Assembly: GCF_004802635.2 (NCBI RefSeq)
Contig: NZ_CP046052.1
Span: 1,922,001-1,986,000 of the forward strand
DNA: 64,000 bases
Origin: Methylocystis heyeri
GTDB taxonomy: Bacteria; Pseudomonadota; Alphaproteobacteria; Rhizobiales; Beijerinckiaceae
Direction: 5' to 3'
The notes beneath the pieces are model-generated. The model saw only the letters and a list, made by a program, of their open reading frames with translations. It was not told the origin of the DNA and did not search any database. This document shows, piece after piece, positions 25,991-34,652 of this stretch (the first letter of the stretch is position 1; every line of letters starts with the position of its first letter). The position numbers and the translations under genes were made by a program.

Positions 25991-26392
25991 ATGCCAATCC
26001 AGAATCCGTTTCGCCTCGCCGCCGGGAGAATGCCGTCGACCTTGGCGCTGATCCTCGTCCTCGCCCTACCCAATAACGTGGCGCGCGCGGGGAATTACGA
26101 GTTCCTCGCGGCGCCGCAGACGGATCTCAACCGCGTGTTCCGACTGGATAAGACCACGGGAGAGGTCGGAGCTTGCCAATATGGCCTCAAGGAAGGCCAG
26201 ACCATCGGCGTGACCCTGTGCTATCCGCCGGGCGAAGGCGCCAAGGCGGGGGCGCCGGGGGAATATGCGCTCGTATCCTCGCGTCACACCGGCGAAGGCG
26301 GAGTGTTCCGAGTCGATATGCGCACCGGAACGATGTCGATCTGCTTCGTCTATAACGAGACTTCGGTAGCCTGCACGCCTCCGGCGAAGTGA
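25991..26392 (+). CDS. secreted hypothetical protein
   Basis: 133 residues from an ATG after TAAGGAG. An N-terminal signal peptide is evident (MPSTLALILVLALPNNVARAG; the ATG of this segment at residue 14 is an alternative start). The mature domain of ~98 residues has repeated beta motifs (RVFRLDKTTGEVGACQYG and GVFRVDMRTGTMSICFVYN), suggesting a two-fold beta structure, with Cys in each repeat. This pattern is seen in periplasmic proteins of unknown function in related bacteria. It is divergent from omp copy 3. Confidence 0.65.
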   Translation: MPIQNPFRLAAGRMPSTLALILVLALPNNVARAGNYEFLAAPQTDLNRVFRLDKTTGEVGACQYGLKEGQTIGVTLCYPPGEGAKAGAPGEYALVSSRHTGEGGVFRVDMRTGTMSICFVYNETSVACTPPAK

Positions 26393-26476
26393 ATTGCTTG
26401 GCCCCCGGCGCCGGCTTGCCTCGGGTCGTCCTGCAACTTTAACCGGTCGGGACTCCGGAAGGATTCTCGACCGCCC

Positions 26477-26502
26477 GGAACGCGCCAAGCCACGGCGGCG
26501 TT
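26477..26502 (+). promoter_or_regulatory. EcfG-type general stress promoter
   Basis: GGAAC at 26477-26481 and CGTT at 26499-26502, spacing 17 bp. It would start RNA about 36 bp before the ATG at 26546 of the CHCC zinc-finger gene, which also argues against the upstream TTG at 26501 as a start. Confidence 0.6.
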
Positions 26503-26545
26503 GAGACAGGGGAAAAGCCCCTTTCGGCGGGCCCGGACGCCGCTC

Positions 26546-26941
26546 ATGGAACCAAGAGCAAAACCGCACTTCCACAACACGCCCGGCCTGCGCCGCATCA
26601 AGGTCGGCGTCAAGAAATTCATGTGCGTCGTCGATCTGCCGCCCTTCGACCATCCGCACATCTTCGTCGACATGGGAACGGAAGACGAGTCCGTCTGTCC
26701 CTATTGCTCGACCGTTTTCGCTTGCGACGGCGCGCTATCCGCGCCCTGCGACCCGCCCGAGTGCGAATATAAATTGGAGCCGGAGACCGATTTTTCCGGC
26801 CCGGCGCCGGACGTCGAAATCGGCGAAGGTTATCTCCCCTGCCCGCCCGGGGCGCCGCGGTCACCTGACGCCGCCATGCAAACCCACGCTTCCCGGACGC
26901 CCCGACTGGAATCGCGCCCCGCTGGAAAACGAGCCGTTTAA
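26546..26941 (+). CDS. CHCC zinc-finger domain protein (NDUFS6-like)
   Basis: 131 residues from the ATG at 26546. The N-terminal ~75 residues match the CHCC zinc-finger family: FHNTPGLRRIKVGVKKFMC then LPPFDHPHIFVDMG and VCPYCSTVF, giving Cys-His-Cys-Cys ligands. In bacteria these small proteins resemble the C-terminal part of complex I subunit NDUFS6 and are often annotated only as zinc-finger proteins. A 55-residue acidic, Pro-rich tail with extra Cys (SAPCDPPECEY) is longer than usual. An EcfG-type promoter upstream suggests stress induction. Confidence 0.8.
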   Translation: MEPRAKPHFHNTPGLRRIKVGVKKFMCVVDLPPFDHPHIFVDMGTEDESVCPYCSTVFACDGALSAPCDPPECEYKLEPETDFSGPAPDVEIGEGYLPCPPGAPRSPDAAMQTHASRTPRLESRPAGKRAV

Positions 26942-27050
26942 GGCCTCGCGCGCTCTGATTACGCCGCGTTGCGGGTCTCGGCCGGGCCTGGCTCAAGGCC
27001 GCCGGGCCACGCGCCAAAAGGAAACGCTCCAGCAAGCCGGAGGCCCTGAC

Positions 27051-27830
27051 ATGCAAGCGCTGCTTTTCATCCTGGCCATGTGCGCGGCCCTGTCCAGCGC
27101 GTCGGCCGACTCCCCTCGCGCCCCCGCGGCCATCGCTTTCGAGCAAAAGCCGGGCGCACGACTTCCACTGGAAGCGAGGTTGCGCGACCAGAACGACGTT
27201 TCGCTTCGCGTTTCGGACCTCTTCGAAGGAAAGCCGCTCATCCTTGCGCTCGGCTATTTTCGCTGCAAAAGTTTTTGCCCCGTGCTTCGTGCGGATCTCC
27301 TCGAAACGCTCCGTCGCTCGGATCTTGAAGCGGGACGCGACTATTCCCTGGCTTTCGTCAGCATAGATCCTTCGGAAACCCCATCCGATGCGCGCGAGGC
27401 GAAGGATGCGGACATCATGCGCTGGCCCGCGCCCGGCGCCGAAAGGTGGCGGTTTCTCACGAGCGACGCCGCATCCCTGCGGGCCTTAGCCGACAGCGTC
27501 GGCTTTCGGGTGAGTTTCGATGAAAAAAAGGTCAGATTCGTCCACCCGGTGGGCGTCGTTTTCATTACCAGAGACGGACGCGTGTCGAATTATCTGACCG
27601 GCGTCGGCTACGATCCAATCGGCGTGCGCGGAGCCCTGGCGCGCGCTTCGGCGGAAGTGATTGCTGGCAAACAGTCGCTGATCAATCTGCTTTGTTACGA
27701 ATATGACGCCTCGACCGGCGGTTACACGCTCGCTGTTACGCGCCTTCTTCGCGGAGGGGCGATTCTGACGATCGGGCTCCTCGGCGCAATGATCTATCGC
27801 TCCATGCGCGGAGAGGTTCCGCGCGCATAG
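27051..27830 (+). CDS. SCO1/SenC-family copper chaperone, membrane anchored
   Basis: 259 residues. An N-terminal signal peptide (MQALLFILAMCAALSSASA) sends it to the periplasm. The thioredoxin-fold SCO domain follows, with the copper-binding Cys pair in FRCKSFCPVLR and the third ligand His in RFVHPVGVVFITRDG. A single transmembrane helix close to the C-terminus (LLRGGAILTIGLLGAMIY) would anchor it from the other end, a topology seen in some SCO proteins linked to cytochrome oxidase assembly. Such proteins deliver copper to, or reduce thiols of, the CuA site of cytochrome c oxidase. No oxidase genes are in the window. Confidence 0.88.
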   Translation: MQALLFILAMCAALSSASADSPRAPAAIAFEQKPGARLPLEARLRDQNDVSLRVSDLFEGKPLILALGYFRCKSFCPVLRADLLETLRRSDLEAGRDYSLAFVSIDPSETPSDAREAKDADIMRWPAPGAERWRFLTSDAASLRALADSVGFRVSFDEKKVRFVHPVGVVFITRDGRVSNYLTGVGYDPIGVRGALARASAEVIAGKQSLINLLCYEYDASTGGYTLAVTRLLRGGAILTIGLLGAMIYRSMRGEVPRA

Positions 27831-27906
27831 ATTTCTTTCGGCAAGGTCATCCGCCAGAGGCCAAACGCCGGCGGGGTTGGGAAGGAGCCCTTTCGAATCG
27901 CCGCCG

Positions 27907-27941
27907 CGTCCTCGTCCCGCTTGCGGGGCGAGGACGCCACA
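27907..27941. terminator. stem-loop between convergent genes
   Basis: GTCCTCGTCCCGC and GCGGGGCGAGGAC form a long stem (one mismatch) around TT, between the SCO gene and the convergent membrane-protein gene. There is no strong T-run on either side, so it may be a factor-dependent terminator or an mRNA 3' stabiliser. Confidence 0.45.
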
Positions 27942-27975
27942 CTCTAAGACAGCGGAAGCTACGCGCCTTTCGAAA

Positions 27976-28701
27976 TCAACGCTGCTGCCACGGACGCATC
28001 AGACCCATCACCGTGGCGCTGAGGCTACCGCCGGTGAGGATGAGAGTCGCGCCGAGCGCCAAGAGTGCGCACAGGTTGAGCGTGAGATCCGCGGGACTTC
28101 CCGCAACCGCAATGATTCCAAGCACCACTGCGGCAAGACCTGCGAGCGCCTGAATGCCGGCAGAACCGGACGCCATCTCGCTCGCCAGCAATTCTCCGCC
28201 CGCTTCGCGCGCTTCCGCGGGACTCGCCGTCACGCTCGACTGCTGGATCGTGCTATCCGCTCGAACCGAGGCGCGACGCAGCACATAGAGATGCCACACC
28301 GCGTTGCTGCTGAGCACCAACGCTGTGCCAAAAGCGATGACCGCGACAGGCAGAAGCACCCCGGCGTTTATGCCCAGCAAGGCAAGCACTCCGAGCACGA
28401 TCCCGGTGGCGCCGACGAGGAACACCGAGGTGAGGCTGCTGCCGCCGAACTGGTCGATCGGAATGGCTCGGACACCCGCGGGAAAGATAATCGAAGCGTA
28501 TTCGGACAACATTGTCCCGCCCTGGATGAGCAGCGCAATGCCAAATACGATCGTGGCGATCGCGGTCATGAGAGGCGCATGAATGCCCACGAGTCCCACC
28601 ACCGCCAGAACGATCGTGGCGACCCCGCCTACCGCGTCGACCAGCCCGCCATAGGCGGCGCTCTCGCGATACACGGCCTCTCTTCTCGATGTTAACGTCA
28701 T
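27976..28701 (-). CDS. multi-pass inner-membrane protein of unknown function
   Basis: 241 residues with about six hydrophobic helices in two sets of three: residues 19-40, 45-66 and 90-135, then, after a polar linker (about 150-180), 183-240. The two halves look similar in layout (AVGGVATIVLAVVGLVG and QALAGLAAVVLGIIAVAG), suggesting an internal duplication. No transport or enzyme motif is visible. It is a single gene between convergent and tandem neighbours. The family is not recognised. Confidence 0.7.
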   Translation of the reverse strand: MTLTSRREAVYRESAAYGGLVDAVGGVATIVLAVVGLVGIHAPLMTAIATIVFGIALLIQGGTMLSEYASIIFPAGVRAIPIDQFGGSSLTSVFLVGATGIVLGVLALLGINAGVLLPVAVIAFGTALVLSSNAVWHLYVLRRASVRADSTIQQSSVTASPAEAREAGGELLASEMASGSAGIQALAGLAAVVLGIIAVAGSPADLTLNLCALLALGATLILTGGSLSATVMGLMRPWQQR

Positions 28702-28878
28702 AGCGCCTTCTCCCTGGGTTGACGCATCAGCGTCATCACCTCGCGCCAGTTAGTCGCGAAGACCGCAGGGACAAGTCGGAGTCCTACTAGCGTCGAGGAG
28801 AAATTTTAAACGGCGCCTTCGCGCCAAGGCCGCGCTATTGCGCGGCCCTGGCGTGATGTCGCTGATTCAGGAATTAAC

Positions 28879-29253
28879 TCAGAGCAGCGGATCCCCGATG
28901 AGAGATTGCTCCGGATCGGCCCTGCGGCACGGCATTCTCGCATTGTGATTGACGCGCGGCGCGCGAGATCTGCGCGTTTCGCCGGCAGATTCGATCGAAC
29001 GCCGCGCTTCAGGGTGCTCATGCAGGAACATGCGCAGAACGACGAGCAAGTCCGCCGCGAGCCGCGCAGCGCCGAGGTCGCGCGCAACGCGAATATCGCT
29101 GATGATGAGTTCGCGCACGGTTTCGGCGCCCCATTTCAAATTCAACTCATACGCAGAAAGCTTCGCACGATGCGCTTCCGTCGGACCCGCGCCCAATATT
29201 AGCTCATCCAGGACTAGACCCGCGAAATCCTTGCACTCGTTAAGCGAAATCAT
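28879..29253 (-). CDS. hypothetical soluble protein
   Basis: 124 residues starting at the ATG at 29253. The first ~85 residues look folded and helical (LNECKDFAGLVLDELILGAGPTE, then LKWGAETVRELIISDIRVAR, LAADLLVVLRMFLHEHPEARR); the last ~35 are basic and irregular. No known domain is recognised. It stands alone on the minus strand. Confidence 0.55.
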   Translation of the reverse strand: MISLNECKDFAGLVLDELILGAGPTEAHRAKLSAYELNLKWGAETVRELIISDIRVARDLGAARLAADLLVVLRMFLHEHPEARRSIESAGETRRSRAPRVNHNARMPCRRADPEQSLIGDPLL

Positions 29254-29435
29254 AGCCGCGCTCCACTCTCTGCAACCCCCGCAACTCCCTTGCGTTTGAA
29301 GAAGATACTAGGTCGGCGGCGACGCTGTAATTGTGTCGTCTACGTAAGACGTTTAAAAAACTACAACCTCCTTCTCGGGCGTCCCCGGGCGTCTCGCGAT
29401 CCTCAATTAGGGCTCGGACGCAGGGCGGCAAATGA

Positions 29436-30821
29436 TTATTTTCCTTGTTCTCCCGGCGCTTTCACGAGCCGAGAAGGATTACGCATGGTGACCAGCTCTT
29501 CAGCCATTGTCGGATGCAAGGCCATGGCCGCGTCGAAATCGCTCTTCTTCGCGCGCATCTTCATGGAGATCGCAATGAGCTGCGCCATCTCCCCCGCCTC
29601 CGGGCCAAGAATGTGCGCGCCCACGACCCGTTCGCTGGCGCAGTCGACCAGAAGCTTCATGAAAACCCTTTCCGCGCGCCCGGACAGCGTCGCCTTCATC
29701 GGGCGGAACGAGGTCTCATAGACCGCAAGCTCTCCGTAACGGCGCAGGGCTTCTTCCTCCGAGCAGCCGACGGTCCCTATCTCCGGCGTTGTGAATACGG
29801 CGCTGGGCACGAGATCGTAGTCCACCTTGACTTCCCGCCCGCCGAATTGCGTATCCGCGAAGGCGTGCCCCTCACGGATGGCGACGGGCGTGAGGTTGAT
29901 GCGGTCTGTGACGTCTCCGACCGCGAAAATCGACTCTACGCTGGTTCTCGAAAACGAATCGACGCAGACCGCGCCATTCTTTTGCAGCCGCACGCCGGCG
30001 GCGACGAGGCCCAGCCCAGCTGTGGCCGGGGCGCGACCCGTCGCCGCGAGTGCCGCGTCGAACTCACCCGATTGGCCGTTCGCAAATTCGACGGTGAGGC
30101 CGCCGGGCGCACGGCGCAGGCTTTTGGGCGTAACGCCGGGCAGCATAGCGACCCCGCTTTGTGCAAGGGCCTCGGCGAGCAGACGGCGCAAATCATGATC
30201 GAAGCCGCGAAGCGGGAGATCGGCCCTGAAGCTCATCACCACGCTGGCTCCCAGCCGCGCGAAGATGGCGGCGAATTCCACCGCTATGTAGCCCGAGCCA
30301 ATGACGAGAAGCCGCCGTGGAAACTCGGGAAGGTCGAAAATCTCGTTGGAGGTGAGCGCCAGCTCCATGCCTGGAATGTCGACGCTCGTGGGCGCGCCGC
30401 CTGTGGCGATCAGAATTTTCCCGGCGCTTATATGCCTCCCGTCGGCAAGGCGAACGGCGTGGGGTCCGTCGACCACGGCTCGCTGGCCAATGATCGCAAC
30501 GCCTGCCCTGGCGAGATTTTCGGCGTAAATCCTCTCGAGCCGTGTAATCTCCTTCTCCTTGGCTGCGACGAGTTCGCCCCATTCGAAAGAGGGCTCGTCG
30601 AGGCTCCAGCCGAAACCTTTCGCGTCCTCGAATTCGTCGCGGAAGCGGCTGGCCAGCACATAGAGCTTTTTCGGCACGCAGCCCCGGATGACGCAGGTGC
30701 CGCCAACCCGGAACGCCTCCGCTACGGCGACCCGCGCGCCATGGCTCGCGGCGATTCTCGCCGCCCGCACGCCTCCGGATCCCGCCCCGATGACGAAGAG
30801 GTCATAGTCGTATCCGGTCAT
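29436..30821 (-). CDS. gor: glutathione-disulfide reductase
   Basis: 461-residue flavoprotein that reduces oxidised glutathione with NADPH in the cytosol. The N-terminal FAD-binding Rossmann motif is GAGSGGVRAARIAASHGA, the redox-active disulphide is in GGTCVIRGCVPKKLY, and the NAD(P) motif is LVIGSGYIAVEFAAIFARLG. The second FAD motif is VFAVGDVTDRINLTPVA-like, and the C-terminal dimerisation domain ends with the catalytic His-Glu in ALHPTMAEELVTM. The length and all motifs are standard. It may feed the glutaredoxin encoded at 37 kb. Transcription is divergent from omp copy 4. Confidence 0.95.
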   Translation of the reverse strand: MTGYDYDLFVIGAGSGGVRAARIAASHGARVAVAEAFRVGGTCVIRGCVPKKLYVLASRFRDEFEDAKGFGWSLDEPSFEWGELVAAKEKEITRLERIYAENLARAGVAIIGQRAVVDGPHAVRLADGRHISAGKILIATGGAPTSVDIPGMELALTSNEIFDLPEFPRRLLVIGSGYIAVEFAAIFARLGASVVMSFRADLPLRGFDHDLRRLLAEALAQSGVAMLPGVTPKSLRRAPGGLTVEFANGQSGEFDAALAATGRAPATAGLGLVAAGVRLQKNGAVCVDSFSRTSVESIFAVGDVTDRINLTPVAIREGHAFADTQFGGREVKVDYDLVPSAVFTTPEIGTVGCSEEEALRRYGELAVYETSFRPMKATLSGRAERVFMKLLVDCASERVVGAHILGPEAGEMAQLIAISMKMRAKKSDFDAAMALHPTMAEELVTMRNPSRLVKAPGEQGK

Positions 30822-31167
30822 GGCGGCGTCCTTTTCGCGGCGATCTGCGGTTCTCGGTTTGGGTTAGCTGCGCGCGCTCCTCGCATCAATAAAGAAAAGG
30901 CGACTCTGCGGGAGTTTTCGCGACAAGGCACAAAAGGCGCAGAATAGCCGAGTGCGCAAGCAAACGACAATCAAAATGGCACCCTACGAAATGCATATAT
31001 ATTAGGCGCCAGAGCCCAATAATGTGACAGTCTTGCAACAGCTGGGAACAAAAGCGAAGGCTGAACCAACTCCTAGTCCGCAAAAGGGTTTTAGTCTGGA
31101 ATTCAAGGAGTAGTATCGGGGTATGGATTCTGCGCATTTCGTCCGCAGTTTCATGAAGGAGTTGGTT
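30822..31167. other. 346 bp divergent promoter region (gor / omp copy 4)
   Basis: AT-richer than average, with several runs around 30960-31130. It must hold the promoters of gor and omp copy 4, but no clear consensus pair was found, and the leader element of the other three omp genes is absent. Confidence 0.4.
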
Positions 31168-31851
31168 ATGAAGAAACAAGCATCCCTCATTGCGCTGGCG
31201 CTTGCCTGTTCTGCGGGCGCCGCGCTCGCCGCCGATCTGCCGATGCGCAAAGAGGCTCCCGCCTATGTTCCGCCGCCGCCGGTTCTCACCTGGGCTGGCT
31301 TGTACGGCGGCGCCAATCTCGGCGGCAGCTGGGGTTCCAGGGCCGGCAACTCGGGAGGCGTCTCCGGGGGCATCGAGGGCGGCTATAACTTCCAGTTCAA
31401 TTCGTTTGTCGTCGGCGTCGAAGCCGATTTCCAGGGCACAAGCATCAGCGGCGGCACGCGCGGCGCATACACCTTCGGCTATCTGGCCACGGCGCTCAAC
31501 CGCATCGGCTTGCCCTGGTTCGGCACCATCCGTGGTCGCGCCGGCTATCTCGTGACGCCTACCTTGTTGGTCTACGGCACGGGCGGCTTCGCCTACGGCC
31601 AGGTCGACGCCCAGGCCTGGACCAACAACCCCACCGGCTGGACGGCCGGCGGCGGCGTCGAATGGATGTTCATGCCGAACTGGTCCGCCAAGGTCGAATA
31701 TCTCTACACCGACCTCTCGGGCGGCAACGCTACCGGCGGCTATGGCTTCAACTTCGGCTACCACTACCATCCGCAGTTTAACACGGTCCGCGCCGGCCTC
31801 AATTATCACTTCAATTTTGGCCAGCCCGCGCCGGTCATCGCCTCCTACTGA
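31168..31851 (+). CDS. Omp25/RopB-like outer-membrane beta-barrel protein (copy 4)
   Basis: 227 residues from the ATG at 31168 with AAGGAG upstream. The signal peptide is MKKQASLIALALACSAGAALA and the mature protein starts ADLPMRKEAPAYVPPPPVLTWAG. The barrel core matches the other three (GGYNFQFNSFVVGVEADFQG, WSAKVEYLYTDLSGGNATGG, HPQFNTVRAGLNYHFN). It is the shortest copy and ends in VIASY. It is on the opposite strand and lacks the conserved leader element, so it is likely regulated differently. A good terminator follows. Confidence 0.92.
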   Translation: MKKQASLIALALACSAGAALAADLPMRKEAPAYVPPPPVLTWAGLYGGANLGGSWGSRAGNSGGVSGGIEGGYNFQFNSFVVGVEADFQGTSISGGTRGAYTFGYLATALNRIGLPWFGTIRGRAGYLVTPTLLVYGTGGFAYGQVDAQAWTNNPTGWTAGGGVEWMFMPNWSAKVEYLYTDLSGGNATGGYGFNFGYHYHPQFNTVRAGLNYHFNFGQPAPVIASY

Positions 31852-31873
31852 GGCGATCGACAGCAAAAGAAGT

Positions 31874-31906
31874 AAAAAAGCCCGGCATCTCCAGCCGGGC
31901 TTTTTT
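31874..31906 (+). terminator. terminator of omp gene 4
   Basis: A textbook intrinsic terminator: AAAAAAGCCCGGC and GCCGGGCTTTTTT pair around a 7-base loop, followed by more T. It lies 22 bp after the omp stop, and the A-tract makes it work in both directions (also after rpiA). Confidence 0.92.
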
Positions 31907-31964
31907 CTTTGGGGGAGGATGGACGAGCCTCAGTCAGGAACTCCATCGTCCGGCTTTTTCAATT

Positions 31965-32672
31965 TTAACCGCCCGCTTGGCCCAGCGTGCGTACGCCATG
32001 CGCGCTGGCGACCACCACGGCGCTGGCCATGCCGAGAAAAAGCCCATGCTCCACCACCCCCGGGATGGCGACCAGCCGCGCAGCGAGCGCCTCGGGGTCC
32101 GGCAGGGCGCCGAAGCCGCAATCCAGAATGAAATGGCCGCCATCGCTGACAAAAGGCGCTTCGCCGCGACGCCGCATATCTACCGGACCGGAAAGCCCCA
32201 GTTCCCTCGCCGCCGCTTCCACCTGCAGTTGCGTTGCGCGCGCGCCGAAGCGATCGATCTCGACCGGCAGCGGGAAACGCCCGAGCGTTTCCACATGTTT
32301 GCTCTCATCCGCGATGACCACCATGCGTGTGGAGGCCGCCGCGACGATTTTTTCGCGCAGAAGCGCGCCGCCGCCACCCTTGATCAACCGCAACGAGTCG
32401 TCGAACTCATCGGCGCCGTCGACCGTAAGGTCGAGCTGCGGCAACTCATCGAGCGTTGCGAGCGCTATGCCGAGGCTCTGCGCCTGCAAGCGGGTGCGCT
32501 CTGAGGTGGGAACACAAACCACCTTGAAGCCGGCGCGGACCTTCGCGCCGAGAAGATCGACAAAATGCGCGGCGGTGGAGCCCGTGCCGAGGCCGAGCCT
32601 CATGCCTGGGGCGACGAAATCGAGCGCCAGCTCTGCGGCGGCGCGTTTAAGCTCTTCAGCGGACTGGATCAT
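31965..32672 (-). CDS. rpiA: ribose-5-phosphate isomerase A
   Basis: 235 residues from the ATG at 32672 ([12 protein letters not shown]). It interconverts ribose 5-phosphate and ribulose 5-phosphate in the pentose phosphate pathway. Family motifs are [16 protein letters not shown], the catalytic-region [28 protein letters not shown], and a C-terminal [12 protein letters not shown] segment. The upstream extension of the frame to 32732 is unlike RpiA and rejected. The gene is alone on its strand and ends near the omp copy 4 terminator, which may serve both. Confidence 0.95.
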   Translation of the reverse strand: MIQSAEELKRAAAELALDFVAPGMRLGLGTGSTAAHFVDLLGAKVRAGFKVVCVPTSERTRLQAQSLGIALATLDELPQLDLTVDGADEFDDSLRLIKGGGGALLREKIVAAASTRMVVIADESKHVETLGRFPLPVEIDRFGARATQLQVEAAARELGLSGPVDMRRRGEAPFVSDGGHFILDCGFGALPDPEALAARLVAIPGVVEHGLFLGMASAVVVASAHGVRTLGQAGG

Positions 32673-32832
32673 GAGAAAATTAGTATCGCGACTGCCACGC
32701 CCCGAAAAGAGGATAAGAACGATTTCGCTCACGTGATCGACCGAGGGGCCGCCGCCCTGGCGTTTGGCTTAGCACCCCCCGCACCCCGGCTGCGGAAATT
32801 ACGCAAAATTTCGCTGGATAAGGGCCTTTCTG

Positions 32833-33063
32833 TCACGAATCTGGCCCAGCTTCCATTGCCAGGTTGAAAGCGGAGATCGCGCAAGCGAGTCGCTCCATGA
32901 GGGCCGGCGGCACGAAGATAGCGATTTCAGCGCTAGGATCGGCCTCATCGCCCTGATCCTCACGAATTTCTATTGCGAGGAATCCTCCGTGTCTTCGGCT
33001 GGAAAATAGCGATAGCCGGGGCGGACCGTCAAAACTAAGGTTTAGCGCTCCTGCAAGCCGCAT
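32833..33063 (-). CDS. small hypothetical protein
   Basis: 76 residues from the ATG at 33063 (MRLAGALNLSFDGPPRL), with GGGGAAG upstream. It is beta-rich in the first half (FLAIEIREDQ), then has an acidic loop and a C-terminal helix (ALMERLACAISAFNLAMEA). The function is unknown. It lies between rpiA and the divergent XRE/S24 regulator. Confidence 0.45.
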   Translation of the reverse strand: MRLAGALNLSFDGPPRLSLFSSRRHGGFLAIEIREDQGDEADPSAEIAIFVPPALMERLACAISAFNLAMEAGPDS

Positions 33064-33249
33064 GGCTTCCCCGCTATGTCTGATGGACGCCAAGGCGTCC
33101 CGAGAGTTGAAAATCAATGTAGCGCTTGAGCTTCGCTGGCCGGGCTTTGCCCGATCTCGCCCACCGAAAAAGGCGGCTGGCCTCGCAGGAGACCAGCCGC
33201 AGTTTCCGCGCAGGGAGGCAGGAGGAGGACGCGCGCGGAAGGGAAAACT

Positions 33250-33278
33250 TTGACATGGCGCGATTATGATGTTTATAA
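33250..33278 (+). promoter_or_regulatory. strong sigma70-type promoter for the XRE/S24 regulator
   Basis: Perfect TTGACA at 33250-33255 and TTATAA at 33273-33278 with a 17 bp spacer; unusually consensus-like for this genome. It is overlapped by the candidate operator at 33262-33282. The leader to the ATG at 33341 is about 55 bp. Confidence 0.75.
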
Positions 33279-33282
33279 ACCG
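33262..33282 (-). promoter_or_regulatory. candidate operator 1 (XRE/S24 regulator)
   Basis: Read on the minus strand the core is TTTATAAACATCATAA, lying across the -10 box. A near copy (TTTAAAAACATCATAA) is at 34172-34187 on the plus strand, before the next gene. The pair suggests binding sites of the regulator encoded between them. Confidence 0.5.
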
Positions 33283-33340
33283 CTTGTCAAATGTTTTTAT
33301 CTCGCTGTCTATTCGGCACAGGAAATTTGAAAATCACGCC

Positions 33341-33976
33341 ATGGATATATCGCGCGAAAAAATCCTCGATCGCATCTCCGAGCGTCTGGCCGAGCTCAAA
33401 ATTACCGAGAACGAGGCCTCCAGCCGCGCGGGGCTCGAGCGCACTTTTCTCAGCCAGATCCGACGCAGCTCCACACGATGGCCGCGCGTCGACAATCTTC
33501 AGCGCATCTGCGACGCGCTCGGGCTGCGCACCTACTGGGTCACTACCGGCCTCGGCCCTCGGCTCATCGGCGACAGGGACTTCGGCGCGGACGTCGCCGA
33601 AGCGCCGATGGGCTCCTGGGTCGCCGCCACCGGCTTTTCCGAGCCCACTGCGGTGGAGCGCGGCGAAAACCCTTATCTACCCGTGCCGGGGCTGCCGCCA
33701 GGAGATTATCTCGCGCTTCGGGTCGTCGGCGATTCGATGAATCTCGTCGCGCCCGAAGGATCAGTCATCATCGTTGATCGCGCCGACACTTTATTGCAGC
33801 CGCGGCGCTTTTATGTCTTCGCCACGCCCGACCATGCCGAAGCGACCTTCAAGCGCTGGATGAGCCGACCCGACAGGCTCGAGCCTTATTCCACCAATCC
33901 GGCCCACGAGGCGATTTACCTCGATGCGCCTCCCACGGTTATCGGGCGCGTCCGCAAAGTGATGATGGATCTCTAA
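33341..33976 (+). CDS. XRE-type regulator with S24/LexA-like peptidase domain
   Basis: 211 residues from the ATG at 33341 (MDISREKILDRI). The N-terminal helix-turn-helix (about 8-65) contains ITENEASSRAGLERTFLSQIRR and VDNLQRICDALGL. The C-terminal S24 domain has the catalytic Ser132 in VVGDSMNLVAPEGS and Lys171 in ATFKRW, like CI-type phage repressors and LexA. I see no obvious Ala-Gly cleavage site in the hinge, so self-cleavage is uncertain. Its promoter overlaps a candidate operator, implying autorepression. No prophage genes adjoin it here, so it may be a domesticated repressor or control the small genes downstream. Confidence 0.85.
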   Translation: MDISREKILDRISERLAELKITENEASSRAGLERTFLSQIRRSSTRWPRVDNLQRICDALGLRTYWVTTGLGPRLIGDRDFGADVAEAPMGSWVAATGFSEPTAVERGENPYLPVPGLPPGDYLALRVVGDSMNLVAPEGSVIIVDRADTLLQPRRFYVFATPDHAEATFKRWMSRPDRLEPYSTNPAHEAIYLDAPPTVIGRVRKVMMDL

Positions 33977-34218
33977 ATGCGCCGATAGCTCGGCGCAAAA
34001 GCTGCAGCCTTCCAATTTTTGCGCCGCCCAAACCGCGCCAAGCCGATTGGCGCGGTCCCGCTTGTTTGCTGTTTCTCGTTCCCCCAACGGCCGAACGGCG
34101 AAAAACGCTGGGCCGGCGAATCCCGACCGCAACCCTGGAGCGATTTTTATATCTCTTCCACCTTGACGCGATTTAAAAACATCATAAGCTGGTCCTCACC
34201 CTCAATTCGGGGAGCGCC
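33977..34218. other. 242 bp gap with candidate operator 2
   Basis: No gene. A TTGACG-like box at 34163-34168 directly precedes the operator-like sequence at 34169-34190, but no good -10 box follows at 17 bp. Confidence 0.4.
34169..34190 (+). promoter_or_regulatory. candidate operator 2 (XRE/S24 regulator)
   Basis: Core TTTAAAAACATCATAA matches operator 1 at 15 of 16 positions, in opposite orientation. It lies 29 bp upstream of the hypothetical gene at 34219, immediately after a TTGACG box, where a bound regulator could control it. Confidence 0.5.
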
Positions 34219-34515
34219 ATGAAACCCGCCATCCTGAACTTTCTCGCCCGCCTCGACGGGCGCCTATCCATCGCGCTGGATCCCCAAGAGCGCATCCGCC
34301 TCATCGATGACGAACGCCATCGCGTCGACCGCGCGGAGCGCGCGCTCAGCGAATGGTCTGCGAGAGAAAGCAATTGTCCCGCGCCCACGCGCTTTTCCGC
34401 CTTTGACCTTGCGATTCTACATGGGGAGCTGACCCTGCGCATGGAGCGCGCCTGCGAAGACGAGACGGCGTTCGTTCCGTCATTTTCAGGAAAGCCCGAG
34501 GGCGCGACGGACTGA
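34219..34515 (+). CDS. hypothetical protein, possible regulator target
   Basis: 98 residues, soluble, mostly helical and charged (DPQERIRLIDDERHRVDRAERALSEW). No signal peptide, no recognised domain. It begins with an ATG about 12 bp after GGGGAGC. The operator-like site upstream makes it the best candidate target of the XRE/S24 regulator. Confidence 0.55.
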   Translation: MKPAILNFLARLDGRLSIALDPQERIRLIDDERHRVDRAERALSEWSARESNCPAPTRFSAFDLAILHGELTLRMERACEDETAFVPSFSGKPEGATD

Positions 34516-34652
34516 AGGAACTCAAAGGCTCCGCGCGCTCGGCTCATTCCCCGGCCGGGCGGAGAGAGATCGCTCGACGCCTTGGCGAGGTCGCCTGTGA
34601 GAGACGCTCGAGCGCGCAAGCAGCCAGATCAACTCAAACCCGGAAAATCCAG

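Noticed and set aside
25645-26073. N-terminal extension of omp copy 3
   Set aside because: AT-rich, Cys/Tyr-rich translation unlike a protein; the signal peptide and ribosome-binding site set the start at 25644.
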